Origin: Streptomyces violaceoruber
Lineage (GTDB): Bacteria; Actinomycetota; Actinomycetes; Streptomycetales; Streptomycetaceae
Direction of reading: 5' to 3'
Assembly (NCBI GenBank): GCA_000720805.1
Contig: JODI01000013.1
Span: 68,009-132,008 of the forward strand
Length of the DNA: 64,000 nt
In this document: positions 48,000-56,720 of the stretch, piece after piece
How the letters are laid out: the number at the start of each line of letters is the position of its first letter
How positions within the stretch are numbered: position 1 is the stretch's first letter
Program-made: the position numbers and the translations under genes
The notes under the pieces: generated by a model
Told to the model about the DNA's origin: nothing
What the model saw: only the letters and a program-made list of their open reading frames with translations
Database searches by the model: none

Positions 48000-48047
48000 T
48001 CGTGCTCCCAAGGCTGTGTGTGGGGGGCGCTGCGGGTGTGTGGGGCC

Positions 48048-48911
48048 TCAGCCCTTGACGCCGGTCAGCGCGATACCCTCGACGAAGACCTTCTGCGCCA
48101 GGAAGAACAGCACCAGGACGGGCAGCAGGAACATCAGCGAGGCCGCCATCTGCAGCTGGTAGGCGTTCTGGTGCCCGTTCTTGGCGAGCTGGCTGAGGGC
48201 CACCGCGAGGGTCTGGCCGGTGTCGCTGTTCCCGGTGTAGAGCAGCGGGTTGTAGAAGTCGTTCCACGCGTACAGGAACGCGAAGAGGCCCACGGCGGCG
48301 ATCGCCGGCCTGGTCATGGGGACCAGGACCCGCAGCAGGATGCGCAGCTCCCCCGCGCCGTCCATCCGGGCGGCCTCGGTGAACTCGTCGGGGATGGTGA
48401 GGAAGAACTGGCGCAGCAGGAAGATGCTGAACGCGTCGCCGAAGAACGTGGGGACGATGAGCGGTTTGAGGGTTCCCACCCAGCCGATGTGCGAGTACAT
48501 CACGTACAGAGGCAGGCTGGTGACCTGGGCGGGGATCATCATCGCGGCCAGTACGACCATGAAGACGGCCTCGCGGCCCCGCCACCGCAGCCGGGCCAGC
48601 GCGTAGGCGACCGGCACCGAGGAGATGACGACGCCGATCGTGGACAGCCCGGCGTACAGCATCGTGTTGGCCAGGTCGCGGCCGAACGGCATGGCAGAGA
48701 AGACCTCCCGGAAGTTGCCGAACTCCCAGGGTGAGGGCCACAGCGAGCCGGTACCGGCCTGGTGCTGGGTCATGAACGCGGTGAGGACGCAGATCGTCAG
48801 CGGCAGCAGGAAGCAGAGGGCGACCGCGACGGCGGGCGCGTGCTCGGCCAGCAGGTACAACAGACGGCGCTTGAGCGGACGTTGATGCTTCGTCAGGTCC
48901 AGTGTGCTCAT
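48048..48911 (-). CDS. Sugar ABC transporter permease (MalG-like)
   Basis: A 287-residue CUT1 permease, second subunit. Spans include APAVAVALCFLLPLTICVLTAF, and the EAA loop reads EFTEAARMDGAGELRILLRVLVPM. The C-terminus FVEGIALTGVKG is typical. Its ATG overlaps the previous permease stop by 4 bases. The gap of 48 bases to the GH4 gene places the glycosidase in the same operon. No ATPase gene is present, so it likely uses a shared MsiK-type ATPase. Confidence 0.93.
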   Translation of the reverse strand: MSTLDLTKHQRPLKRRLLYLLAEHAPAVAVALCFLLPLTICVLTAFMTQHQAGTGSLWPSPWEFGNFREVFSAMPFGRDLANTMLYAGLSTIGVVISSVPVAYALARLRWRGREAVFMVVLAAMMIPAQVTSLPLYVMYSHIGWVGTLKPLIVPTFFGDAFSIFLLRQFFLTIPDEFTEAARMDGAGELRILLRVLVPMTRPAIAAVGLFAFLYAWNDFYNPLLYTGNSDTGQTLAVALSQLAKNGHQNAYQLQMAASLMFLLPVLVLFFLAQKVFVEGIALTGVKG

Positions 48912-49912
48912 CGGCCACCGCCCGCGTGGTGTACGAAGCGGCGCGAGGCGCGGATGAACACCACGGTCGCCGCGAAGATGACCAGGAACAGCAGCCAGGC
49001 CATGGCCGAGGCGTATCCGGTCTTGAAGTAGGAGAAGCCCTGCCGGTACAGCTCCGTCGAGTAGAACAGCAGGGAGTTGCCGGGATAGCCGATCAGGTCG
49101 TTGCTGGACGACGTGGCGTTGGCCGAGCTGGAGGCGACGAACGCCTCGGTGAAGTACTGGAAGGTGTAGATCATCCCGGTGAGCAGGGCGAAGAAGATGA
49201 CGGGGGAGATCGCCGGCAGGGTGATGCTCCGGAACTTCTGCAGGGCGTTCGCGCCGTCGAGTTCGGCGGCCTCGTACAACTCGCGTGGTACGTCGAGCAT
49301 GGCGGCGGAGAAGATGACCATCACGTTGCCGCTGGCCCACAGCGCCATCAGGACGAGGCTGGGCTTGGACCAGGCGGGGTCGGCGAACCATCCCGGGCCG
49401 GTCACGCCCACCAGGTCCAGCAGCCGGTTGAGCGGTCCGACCGGGTTGAGCAGCACGATGAAGGACAGGGCGGCGGCCACCACCGGCACCATGGACGGCA
49501 GGAAGAACAGGGTGCGGTACACGGCCCTGCCGCGCTTGACGCGGATGATCACCCAGGCGGTGAGCATGGCCCAGCCGGTGCGCAGCGGCACCATGACGAC
49601 GACCATCCACACGGTGTTCCGCACCGCCACCCAGAAGGTGTCCGACTGGCTGAACAGGGCGCGGTAGTTGCGCAGTCCGACGAACTGGACCGGCCGGTAC
49701 GAGCCGGCCTGGAAGTCGGTGAGCGAGTAGTACAGCGTGGCGCTCACCGGGTACAGCACGAAGACGGCGAACCCGATGACGAACGGGGACAGGAAGCCGA
49801 GTACGACCCACCAGCGGGCCCTGCTCGGACGGCGCCGGGAACCCCGGGCGGGACGCGTGCGCGTCCCGCCCGGGGCGTCGCCGACGGGGGCGACCACGGT
49901 CGTCATCGTCAC
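48908..49912 (-). CDS. Sugar ABC transporter permease (MalF-like)
   Basis: A 334-residue CUT1 permease, first subunit. An Arg-rich N-terminus (GGTRTRPARGSRRRPSRARW) precedes the first span VVLGFLSPFVIGFAVFVLYPV. The EAA loop is ELYEAAELDGANALQKFRSITLPA. The GTG at 49912 overlaps the binding-protein stop by 4 bases (GTGA); an ATG two codons later is an alternative start. It lies in the middle of a coupled binding-protein/permease/permease run. Confidence 0.93.
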   Translation of the reverse strand: MTMTTVVAPVGDAPGGTRTRPARGSRRRPSRARWWVVLGFLSPFVIGFAVFVLYPVSATLYYSLTDFQAGSYRPVQFVGLRNYRALFSQSDTFWVAVRNTVWMVVVMVPLRTGWAMLTAWVIIRVKRGRAVYRTLFFLPSMVPVVAAALSFIVLLNPVGPLNRLLDLVGVTGPGWFADPAWSKPSLVLMALWASGNVMVIFSAAMLDVPRELYEAAELDGANALQKFRSITLPAISPVIFFALLTGMIYTFQYFTEAFVASSSANATSSSNDLIGYPGNSLLFYSTELYRQGFSYFKTGYASAMAWLLFLVIFAATVVFIRASRRFVHHAGGGR

Positions 49913-51255
49913 TGCCCGCTCTCGGAGTTGAGAGAGTCGATCTTCTTCCCGACGGCGGCGAGTCCGGCGGCGGCGTCCTTGACCTTGCCCTGCTCGTACT
50001 CGAGCAGGAACGCGCGCCAGGTGTCCATGTCCTCGACGCCCGCCGGGGTGAGCGTCTTGTAGGAGGAGTCCGGGTTCTGGAAGATGTCGACGAACGGCTT
50101 CCAGTGCGGGTCCTTGGCCTTGTCCCAGGCCTTCAGCGCGGCGAACGTGGTGGGGATGTTGTAGACAGTGTCGGCGAGGGTGTTGAGGAAGGTGGTGTCG
50201 GTGGTGAGCTGCTGGAGTGCGAAGAAGGCCTCCTGCTTGTGCTGCGAGCCGGCCGACAGATAGGCGACGGTGCCGAGGGTGCTGCCCGCGCCGTACGTCC
50301 CCGACGATCCGTCGAGCACCGGCATCGGGACGACGCCGTAGTCGAAGTCCTTCTTCTCGGAGGCGATCTCACCGACGTGCCACTCACCGTCGAACTCCAT
50401 GGCCGCGGCACCGGTCAGCAGCGGGTTGCCCGCGTCGTCGGCGTGCGGCTGGTAGCGGCCGACGAACTTCTGCACGTTCGCCTTGCCGTAGTAGTCGATG
50501 AGGTCCTGGTCCCACTTCAGCAGCTGCTGCCACTTGGGGTCGGAGGCGAAGGTCGTCTTGCCGTCCTTGCCGTAGAAGTCGCTGCCGCTGTGCGCTCCGG
50601 TGAAGGCGTACCGGTTGACGTCGAAGTCGGAGCGGGGCACGAAGCCGAAGGTCTTGATGGAGCCGTCCGCGTTCTTCACGGTGAGTTTCTTCGCGGCGGC
50701 GGTCAGCTCGGCGAGCGTCCTGGGCGGCTTGAGGCCGGCCGCGTCGAACATCTTCTTGTTGTAGTAGAGGGCGAACGCGTCGGTCAGCAGCGGCAGCGCG
50801 CACTGCTTGCTCTGGTAGCGGGTGTAGACGAGGGTCGCGGGCGGGAACGTCTTGGCCGTGTCCACACCGGCCGAGGACAGGTACGGCTTCAGGTCGGCGA
50901 CCGTGCCGTTGTAGCAGAACTTGGCCACGTTGTCGGGCGTGGAGCTGATGAACACGTCGGGCGGGTTGCCCGCGGCGACCGCCTTGGCGTAGGCGGCGTC
51001 GTCCTTGTTGGGCACGAAGTTGACGGTCAGCCACGGGTACTTGGTGTGCAGTTGGCCCAGCGTCGCCTTGAAGGCGGCGACCTCGTTGGGGAGGTGGTTG
51101 AACGTCCAGACGGTGACGGTGGTGGGCTTGTGTGACGCGCCCGCCGAGATGGCGGTATCGGGTTCCGACGACGTGGGCCCGGTGGACGTACAGCCGGCCA
51201 GCAGCAGTACGCCGGCGGCCGTGACGGCCGCGGCCCCGGTGATAGATTTGAACAC
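49909..51255 (-). CDS. Sugar ABC transporter substrate-binding lipoprotein
   Basis: A 448-residue family 1 binding protein. The signal SITGAAAVTAAGVLLLAGC ends in a lipobox (Cys about 22). Characteristic stretches are TVTVWTFNHLPNEVAAFKAT, NPPDVFISSTPDNVAKF and TDAFALYYNKKMFDAAGLKPP. It delivers an oligosaccharide to the two permeases encoded next. The start is GTG at 51255. The ROK regulator gene lies 126 bases upstream on the same strand and probably controls this operon. The sugar is unknown; the GH4 and GH95-like neighbours suggest a plant-derived oligosaccharide. Confidence 0.92.
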   Translation of the reverse strand: MFKSITGAAAVTAAGVLLLAGCTSTGPTSSEPDTAISAGASHKPTTVTVWTFNHLPNEVAAFKATLGQLHTKYPWLTVNFVPNKDDAAYAKAVAAGNPPDVFISSTPDNVAKFCYNGTVADLKPYLSSAGVDTAKTFPPATLVYTRYQSKQCALPLLTDAFALYYNKKMFDAAGLKPPRTLAELTAAAKKLTVKNADGSIKTFGFVPRSDFDVNRYAFTGAHSGSDFYGKDGKTTFASDPKWQQLLKWDQDLIDYYGKANVQKFVGRYQPHADDAGNPLLTGAAAMEFDGEWHVGEIASEKKDFDYGVVPMPVLDGSSGTYGAGSTLGTVAYLSAGSQHKQEAFFALQQLTTDTTFLNTLADTVYNIPTTFAALKAWDKAKDPHWKPFVDIFQNPDSSYKTLTPAGVEDMDTWRAFLLEYEQGKVKDAAAGLAAVGKKIDSLNSESGQ

Positions 51256-51381
51256 TGATCGTCCTTCCTCGGAGATGGCATTCCCTGGGTGACGGATCGG
51301 TCGGTCGGTCCTCCGGGCGTGGCAACGCCCGGTGACCTCTGGCGGCGACGCTGTCCGGCAAGACGGCGTCGCCGCGGTGCA

Positions 51382-52593
51382 TCAGGTCAGAGACAGCGGT
51401 GGCTCCGCCGGTGCGTCGGGGGTGGTGGCGGCGGCGAAGGCGGACTCACGCGCCAGCTCCGCCGACATGGTGGTGGCACCGGTGAGGACGGCGTCCGGAC
51501 CGAGGTCCGAGACGACCACCGGGGGCCGGAACGTACTGAAATCAGCCAGGTGACGGGCGACCGGTTCGAGCAGCAGGTCACCGTTGGCGCCGATGGCGCC
51601 GCCCAGCACGATGAGTGCCGGGTCGATCAGGGGCACCACGCAGGCCACCACGTAGGCGACGCTGCGGGCGGTGTCGTCCACGATCCCGAGCGCGCCGGGA
51701 TCTCCGGCTCGGGCGAGTTCGAAGACGGTACGGGGACTGCCGTCACCCGGCAGTCCCAGGCTGTGCGCCCGGGCGCTGATGTACCGCGCGCCCAGGTGGT
51801 CCTGTACGAGGTCCCGGCGCTGCCCGACCGGCGCGATCATCCGGTCGCTGGGCAGATAGCCCGCCTCCCCCGCGACTCCGGTGGCACCCCGCCGGACGCG
51901 GCCGTCGACCACCAGGCCGAGGCCGAGGCCGACGCCCAGGCTGACCAGGACGAAGTCGTCGACCTCGGTGCCGCGGCCGTGAGTGCGCTCGGCCAGCGCG
52001 GCGAGGTTCACGTCGTTCTCCAGGACCAGCGGCACGGGTACGACGCGGCCGAGCGCCTCGCCGAGCCCGCGTCCGGCGTCGGGGAGCCCGGCCGCGTACG
52101 ACAGGCTGCGTCCGTCCGGGCCGACCGCGGCAGGCAGACCCATGACGACCTGGGTGATGCCCTCCAGCGGGCGGTCCACCTGCCGGGCCAGCTCCACGCA
52201 CATCTGCAGGACCTGCCCGACGAGTGCGTCGCCGCCCTGGTGGCCGAGCTGCTCGGCCTCGGACCGCGCCCGGACCCGCCCGGTGACGTCCGCGACAGCG
52301 GCCCGGATCTTCCGGTGCCCCACGTCCACGCCGACCGCGAAGGCGCAGTCGGCGTTCACCTCGTACTGCGCCGGCGCCGGCCCCTTACGCCCGGTCACCG
52401 GGCCCACCTCGGTGATCACCCCGCGCTCCAGCAGCAGCCCGACCGCAGCCGCCACGGTCGGGCGGGACAGGGGGAACCGTCGGGCGAGGTCGGTGGTCGT
52501 GATCGGTCCCGCCTCGTCGATCGCCTCCAGCACAGCGCGCCCGTTGAGCGAACGGAGCAGCCGCTGCGGGCCTGCTGGGTAACGGCGGGTCAC
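51382..52593 (-). CDS. ROK-family transcriptional regulator
   Basis: A 403-residue regulator. The N-terminal winged helix has TTDLARRFPLSRPTVAAAVG and LLLERGVITEVGPVTGRKGP; the rest is a ROK domain starting AFAVGVDVGHRKIRAAVADV and containing LVLENDVNLAALAERTHG, GVGLGLGLVVDGRVRRGATG and VVPLIDPALIVLGGAIG. The zinc CxCGxxGC motif of ROK sugar kinases is missing, which fits a regulator without kinase activity. The GTG at 52593 follows GAGGG at about 4-7 bases. It likely controls the ABC/GH4/kinase operon downstream and perhaps the divergent GH95-like gene. Confidence 0.92.
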   Translation of the reverse strand: MTRRYPAGPQRLLRSLNGRAVLEAIDEAGPITTTDLARRFPLSRPTVAAAVGLLLERGVITEVGPVTGRKGPAPAQYEVNADCAFAVGVDVGHRKIRAAVADVTGRVRARSEAEQLGHQGGDALVGQVLQMCVELARQVDRPLEGITQVVMGLPAAVGPDGRSLSYAAGLPDAGRGLGEALGRVVPVPLVLENDVNLAALAERTHGRGTEVDDFVLVSLGVGLGLGLVVDGRVRRGATGVAGEAGYLPSDRMIAPVGQRRDLVQDHLGARYISARAHSLGLPGDGSPRTVFELARAGDPGALGIVDDTARSVAYVVACVVPLIDPALIVLGGAIGANGDLLLEPVARHLADFSTFRPPVVVSDLGPDAVLTGATTMSAELARESAFAAATTPDAPAEPPLSLT

Positions 52594-52954
52594 GGTGCCC
52601 TCATCTCGCCATCCGGGCTGTAAGAAAGAAAGTTGCTTATTTATACGCGCGGGTCTGGCCGGAATCAACCCTTCACGGACATCACTTCCACCCACGGATT
52701 CCGTCGGCGCGCGCGTCTCCTGGGTGACCGGCCGCGAGCACGCCCAAGCACGGCCTGATCCCCCAGCGAAGCCGGACGCGACCCCCAGACATCGGTCCAC
52801 TAGCCACCTTCGGCGAGAGGGCTGGACGGGACAGCCGCAGCCGGCCTGCTAATACAGCCATCGCCGATTTCCAATAGGTCGGAGGTCTTCCCCTTGACTC
52901 AAGAGGCCTGCACTATGCCCAGGAAGTTCACAACCAGAAATGGGAGGCACCTAC
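52594..52954. other. Divergent promoter region between ROK regulator and GH95-like genes
   Basis: About 360 bases without a gene. The first 50 bases upstream of the ROK gene are AT-rich and contain a repeated AAGAAAG run followed by GTTGCTTATTTATA (52622-52646), which is the most likely regulator and promoter region of that gene. GGGAGG at 52943 is the ribosome site of the GH95-like gene. Confidence 0.45.
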
Positions 52955-55279
52955 GTGACCGCGACACCAGTGAACGGCATCTCTCGAAGAGGCGTGATCG
53001 GTACGGCGGTCGCGGTCGCCGCCACGGGCTGGTCAGCCGGGTCCGGCACCGCCTGGGCGGCACCCCGGTCGTCCGGAGGCGCGGAGGATGTGTACGAACG
53101 CATGGCCAGAGCCGCCGCCTTGCGGTGGCGGCGGATGCCCGGCGACTGGAAGGACGGCCCCTTCCTCGGCAACGGTCTGCTCGGGGTACAGGTCTACCGG
53201 GGCGCGACGGCCAACTCCGTGAAGGTCATGGTCAGCCACAGCCAGGTGCAGGACCAGCGACCTCAGTGGCGTGCCCCGTACGGATTCTCCCGGTTGCCCA
53301 TAGGGCATTTCGACCTCACGCTCGCCGGTGAGGTGACCGGCGTCGGCTGGACCTTGGACATCTGGGACGCCGAGCTGCGCGGTACCGTCACCACCACCCG
53401 CGGCAGCGTCCGCTTCTCGATGCTGGTGCACAACGCCCGCACCGCGCTGCTGATCTCCACCCGGCCCAGCGCCGGCGAGGAGACCGCGGCCTGGTCGTTC
53501 ACGTGGCTGCCTGCCATCTCGCCCCGCGAGAAGGACAAACCGGCCGACTACACGGGCAACCCCGACCCCCGCACCGGATCCGCCGGCACGACCCACTACG
53601 TCGAGCAGCCGCTGATCGCGGGCGGCGGATGGACCACCGCCTGGCGCGAACGGCGCGTCGGCAGCGGCAGGTTGCTGGCCGCGCACATCGTCTACGGCTT
53701 CCCCGAGGACCTCTCGCGCACGACGGAGCGGGCGGTCGCCGAAGTGTCGCGCACGCTCTCCGCCGACCCGGACGAACTGGTGCGCGCCCACCGCGCCTGG
53801 TGGCACCGCTTCTACCGGCGCAGCCTGGTCTCGGTACCCGACAAACGCATCCAGAACTTCTACTGGATCCAGCTCTACAAGGCCGCCTGCGCCACCCGCG
53901 CCGGCGGGCCCTCGATGTCCGAGTGGGGGCCGTGGTACCCGGAGACCGGCGGCAGTTGGAGCGCCGTCTGGTGGAACCTCAACGTACAGATCGCCACCTG
54001 GCTCATCCAGGGATCCGCTCACCCCGAACTCGACTCCGTCACCTCGACCTTCAAGAACTTCGAGAAGTACCTGCCGCTGTCCGTCCCGCCGGAGTACCAG
54101 GACGGCGACACCTACGCCCTGGCCCACCCCTCGGACTGGATGCTGCGCCCCGGCGCCAAGACGGTCGGCATCCCCGGCACCTCCACCAAGACCGACAACA
54201 ACGGCAATCTCATCTGGGCCATGCACAACGTCTGGCTCAGCTACCGCCACACCATGGACGTGTCGATCGTGCGGGACGTCCTCTACCCGATCCTCGTCAA
54301 GGCGGTGAACTTCTACGACCACTTCCTGTACGAGGGCAGCGACGGAAAACTGCACCTGCCGCTCACCCGTTCGCCCGAGTGGGCGGACGCCACCGACTGC
54401 ACCTACGACCTCTCCCTGATCCGCTGGGGCTGCGCCACCCTCCTCGACTGTCTGCGCATTCTCCGCACGGATCATCCGCGCGCCGGACGCTGGCGCGAGA
54501 TCCTCCAGCGCCTGGTGGACTACCCGCGCGACGCGACCGGCGTCAACATCGGCGCCGGCAAACCCCTCACCGAGTCCCACCGGCACTTCTCGCACATGCT
54601 GTGGCTCTTCCCGCTGCACGAGCTGAGCTGGGACCGCCCCTCCGACCGGGACACCATACGGACGACCTTCGACCACTGGGTCGAGGACCGCAGCCTGTGG
54701 GCCGGTTACAGCTACGCCGCCGCGTCCTCGATGGCCTCCTTGGTGGAACGACCTGAGGACGCCCTCGACTTCCTGACCTTCTTCACCGACGGCAACCTCA
54801 TCAAGAACGCGTGGATGACCGCGAACACCATGTATGTGGAGGGCGGGAACCTGGCCATCGAGAGCCCGCTGACGGCGGCCCAGTCGGTCCTCGACATGGC
54901 GGTGCAGAGCCACGGTGGTGTCGTACGGGCCTTCCCCTCCGTGTCACGGCGCTGGCCGGACCTGTCGGTGCAAGGCCTGCGCACCCAGGGCGCGTTCCTC
55001 GTCGACGCGAACCGATCGGGCGGCCGGACCCGATGGGTGCGCGTCCGCAGCGAGGCCGGCGCGCCGCTCGTGCTGCAGCACGGCATCGGCGGCGCCATCG
55101 ACGTACGGGACGAGCGCGGGCGGCGGCTGCGGTACCGGGAGACAGCCCCCGGCCGCATCCTGATCCCGCTCGGCCGGAACGAAACCGCCGTCGTACTCCC
55201 CCGCGGCACCGACCCGGACCTGGGCCCGCGTGACGTGCCGGCCCTCGGCGACGCGAAACCGTGGGGACTGCCGGACTGA
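52955..55279 (+). CDS. Tat-exported GH95-like glycoside hydrolase
   Basis: A 774-residue exported protein. The signal ISRRGVIGTAVAVAATG carries the twin-arginine motif and a cut after about AWA-AP. The fold is the (alpha/alpha)6 barrel of GH95-type enzymes: an N-terminal beta-domain with DGPFLGNGLLGVQVYRG, WWNLNVQIATW (the Asn pair), LPLTRSPEWADATDC (the acid Glu) and ESHRHFSHMLWLFPLHEL. The usual IDGNFG segment, which carries the base, is replaced by AIESPLTAAQ, so the specificity or mechanism may differ from known alpha-L-fucosidases/galactosidases. GTG 52955 was chosen because GGGAGG lies 6 bases ahead. A 14-base hairpin follows the gene. Confidence 0.82.
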   Translation: MTATPVNGISRRGVIGTAVAVAATGWSAGSGTAWAAPRSSGGAEDVYERMARAAALRWRRMPGDWKDGPFLGNGLLGVQVYRGATANSVKVMVSHSQVQDQRPQWRAPYGFSRLPIGHFDLTLAGEVTGVGWTLDIWDAELRGTVTTTRGSVRFSMLVHNARTALLISTRPSAGEETAAWSFTWLPAISPREKDKPADYTGNPDPRTGSAGTTHYVEQPLIAGGGWTTAWRERRVGSGRLLAAHIVYGFPEDLSRTTERAVAEVSRTLSADPDELVRAHRAWWHRFYRRSLVSVPDKRIQNFYWIQLYKAACATRAGGPSMSEWGPWYPETGGSWSAVWWNLNVQIATWLIQGSAHPELDSVTSTFKNFEKYLPLSVPPEYQDGDTYALAHPSDWMLRPGAKTVGIPGTSTKTDNNGNLIWAMHNVWLSYRHTMDVSIVRDVLYPILVKAVNFYDHFLYEGSDGKLHLPLTRSPEWADATDCTYDLSLIRWGCATLLDCLRILRTDHPRAGRWREILQRLVDYPRDATGVNIGAGKPLTESHRHFSHMLWLFPLHELSWDRPSDRDTIRTTFDHWVEDRSLWAGYSYAAASSMASLVERPEDALDFLTFFTDGNLIKNAWMTANTMYVEGGNLAIESPLTAAQSVLDMAVQSHGGVVRAFPSVSRRWPDLSVQGLRTQGAFLVDANRSGGRTRWVRVRSEAGAPLVLQHGIGGAIDVRDERGRRLRYRETAPGRILIPLGRNETAVVLPRGTDPDLGPRDVPALGDAKPWGLPD

Positions 55280-55343
55280 GCCGACGCCTCGCATCCTCCT
55301 GCCGGGCCCGCACATGGTGCGACGTGTTTTCCGGCGGGGAGCA

Positions 55344-55389
55344 GCAGGGAAGCGGCGTGACCTCCCCAGGCGCTGCGCCGCTTCCCTGC
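55344..55389 (+). terminator. Hairpin terminator after the GH95-like gene
   Basis: GCAGGGAAGCGGCG (55344-55357) is perfectly complementary to 55376-55389, with an 18-base loop. It lies 65 bases after the stop codon. Confidence 0.75.
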
Positions 55390-55527
55390 CAGCACCACGC
55401 GGATACCCAAGGTCGTCGGTTCTAGGCTCACCTCGCCTCGACAGTGCGCCACGCCACACCGCGACCGCGGCCGCCGGATGTTCGCGCCCAGCCCCTTGCA
55501 GCTTCCGGGGGCCACCCTCGTACTCTC

Positions 55528-55561
55528 CGCAAGGGGGCACCTCGCCGCAAGGGGGCACCTC
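55528..55561. repeat. 17-bp tandem duplication
   Basis: CCGCAAGGGGGCACCTC occurs at 55528-55544 and 55545-55561 (only the flanking base differs). It lies 39 bases upstream of the zinc-ribbon gene start, in its promoter or leader. Confidence 0.85.
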
Positions 55562-55599
55562 AGCCGCACTCCCGTCCCGGGCTCCCCTACAGTACGTCC

Positions 55600-55821
55600 G
55601 TGGAAATCAAGTGCACCCAGTGTCAGGCCACCGACCTGCGCCCCGGGTTCATCGAAGACGGCGGCGACCACTCGAGCGGATACACCCGTTGGATACCCGG
55701 GCCACTGGAACGGGGGCTCTTCGGGGGAGCCAAGCGCTGGGGACGTGCGAGGTACCAGATCGACGCCTACCGGTGTTCCTCCTGCGGCCACCTCGAACTC
55801 TTCGCCCCGCACGAGGTCTGA
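55600..55821 (+). CDS. Small zinc-ribbon protein
   Basis: A 73-residue protein with two cysteine pairs: KCTQC near the start and CSSCGHLELFAP near the end, a classic zinc-ribbon layout. Between them is FIEDGGDHSSGYTRWIPGPL and FGGAKRWGRARYQIDAYR. Proteins of this type are conserved in actinobacteria (for example with DUF-type names) and their role is unknown. The GTG at 55600 is used because the first Cys pair follows at residue 5. It is convergent with the gene at 55964, with a perfect 12-base hairpin between them. Confidence 0.82.
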   Translation: MEIKCTQCQATDLRPGFIEDGGDHSSGYTRWIPGPLERGLFGGAKRWGRARYQIDAYRCSSCGHLELFAPHEV

Positions 55822-55918
55822 CGGCACCCCCTGTCAGCCCGCACGAAGGGCTCGTCATCGACGACCGGGCCGCACGGCCCCGAAGAGTCAGCCACCGACC
55901 TGGAGAACCGACAGAACT

Positions 55919-55947
55919 CCGCCCCGGCCCGCAGAGGGCCGGGGCGG
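55919..55947. terminator. Bidirectional hairpin terminator
   Basis: CCGCCCCGGCCC (55919-55930) pairs perfectly with GGGCCGGGGCGG (55936-55947) around a GCAGA loop. It lies between two convergent genes. Confidence 0.88.
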
Positions 55948-55963
55948 CCACCGACCACCGCGT

Positions 55964-56221
55964 CTACTGCTCCCGCTGCTCCGTTCGGTTCAGCCCGCGG
56001 GCGATCTCCTGGAGGATCTCCTGTTCGGACTTTCCGGTCATGTGGGCCATTTGGTTCAGCAGCAGCGCGCACAGCGCCGTGGCGCCGTCCGCGACCTGGT
56101 CGAGATTTCCGTCGGAGTCGCGGCGTTCCCTCATGTACGTCGTCATGAGGGCGTTGCCGGAAATGTATGCGGTCATGGCCTCGATGCCGAGGCGTACCCG
56201 GTCGTAGTCGCTGTCTGGCAT
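55964..56221 (-). CDS. Small hypothetical protein, helical
   Basis: An 85-residue soluble protein, rich in helix: DYDRVRLGIEAMTAYISGN, LDQVADGATALCALLLNQMA and GKSEQEILQEIARGLNRTEQ. Strong coding bias supports it as a real gene. I do not recognise a family, although small helical proteins of this type are common in Streptomyces. It is convergent with the zinc-ribbon gene. A decayed monooxygenase gene begins about 50 bases from its start on the other strand. Confidence 0.72.
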   Translation of the reverse strand: MPDSDYDRVRLGIEAMTAYISGNALMTTYMRERRDSDGNLDQVADGATALCALLLNQMAHMTGKSEQEILQEIARGLNRTEQREQ

Positions 56222-56269
56222 CAGGCCACCGTTCCATGGATGTACTGGTCGGCGCCACCTTCATCTCTC

Positions 56270-56720
56270 CCGTGCCCGGCCGATGGCGTGCACTCCGTCG
56301 TCCGCGGCGGGGCGGCCGAGCCCGCACCGCCGGAGCACTCCGGCATCTGCGCCTTCCGCACCATCGTGCCCGCCCACGCCGCGCGCGACTTCGCCCTCCG
56401 CCGCGCCCGGACGCTGTGGCTCGGCCCCGGACGGCACTTCGTGCGCTACCCGATGGCCGACGGGAGCGCCGTCAACGTCGACAGCCACGATCGAGGAGTT
56501 CCACGCCGAGTTCGCCGACTGGGAGCCGCGGGTGACGGACCTGATCGCCGCCGGCGGTGCCCGGGGCGCTGGGCACTGCTGGACCGGGCGCCCCTTCGGC
56601 ACGGGAGCCGAGGCGGGCTGACACTGCTCGGCGACGCCGCGCACCTCATGTTCCCCTTCCGCGCCCAGGGCGCCGCCCGGTCGATCGAGGACGCCGCTGT
56701 GCCGGCGCGCTGCCTCTGTG
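56270..56720 (+). pseudogene. Decayed FAD-dependent aromatic monooxygenase
   Basis: Pieces of a salicylate/3-hydroxybenzoate hydroxylase-type protein lie in different frames: SGICAFRTIVPAHAARDF, then TLWLGPGRHFVRYPMADG in one frame, IEEFHAEFADWEPRVTDLIAA in a second, and the FAD motif GLTLLGDAAHLMFPFRAQGA back in the first. The N-terminal FAD loop and the C-terminus are missing. At least two frameshifts and both-end truncation make this a pseudogene. An intact homologue would hydroxylate an aromatic acid, which fits the aromatic catabolic genes further right. Confidence 0.85.

Noticed and set aside
51382..52593. ROK protein as a sugar kinase (glucokinase).
   Set aside because: It has an N-terminal winged helix and lacks the zinc-binding Cys motif of ROK kinases, so it is a regulator.
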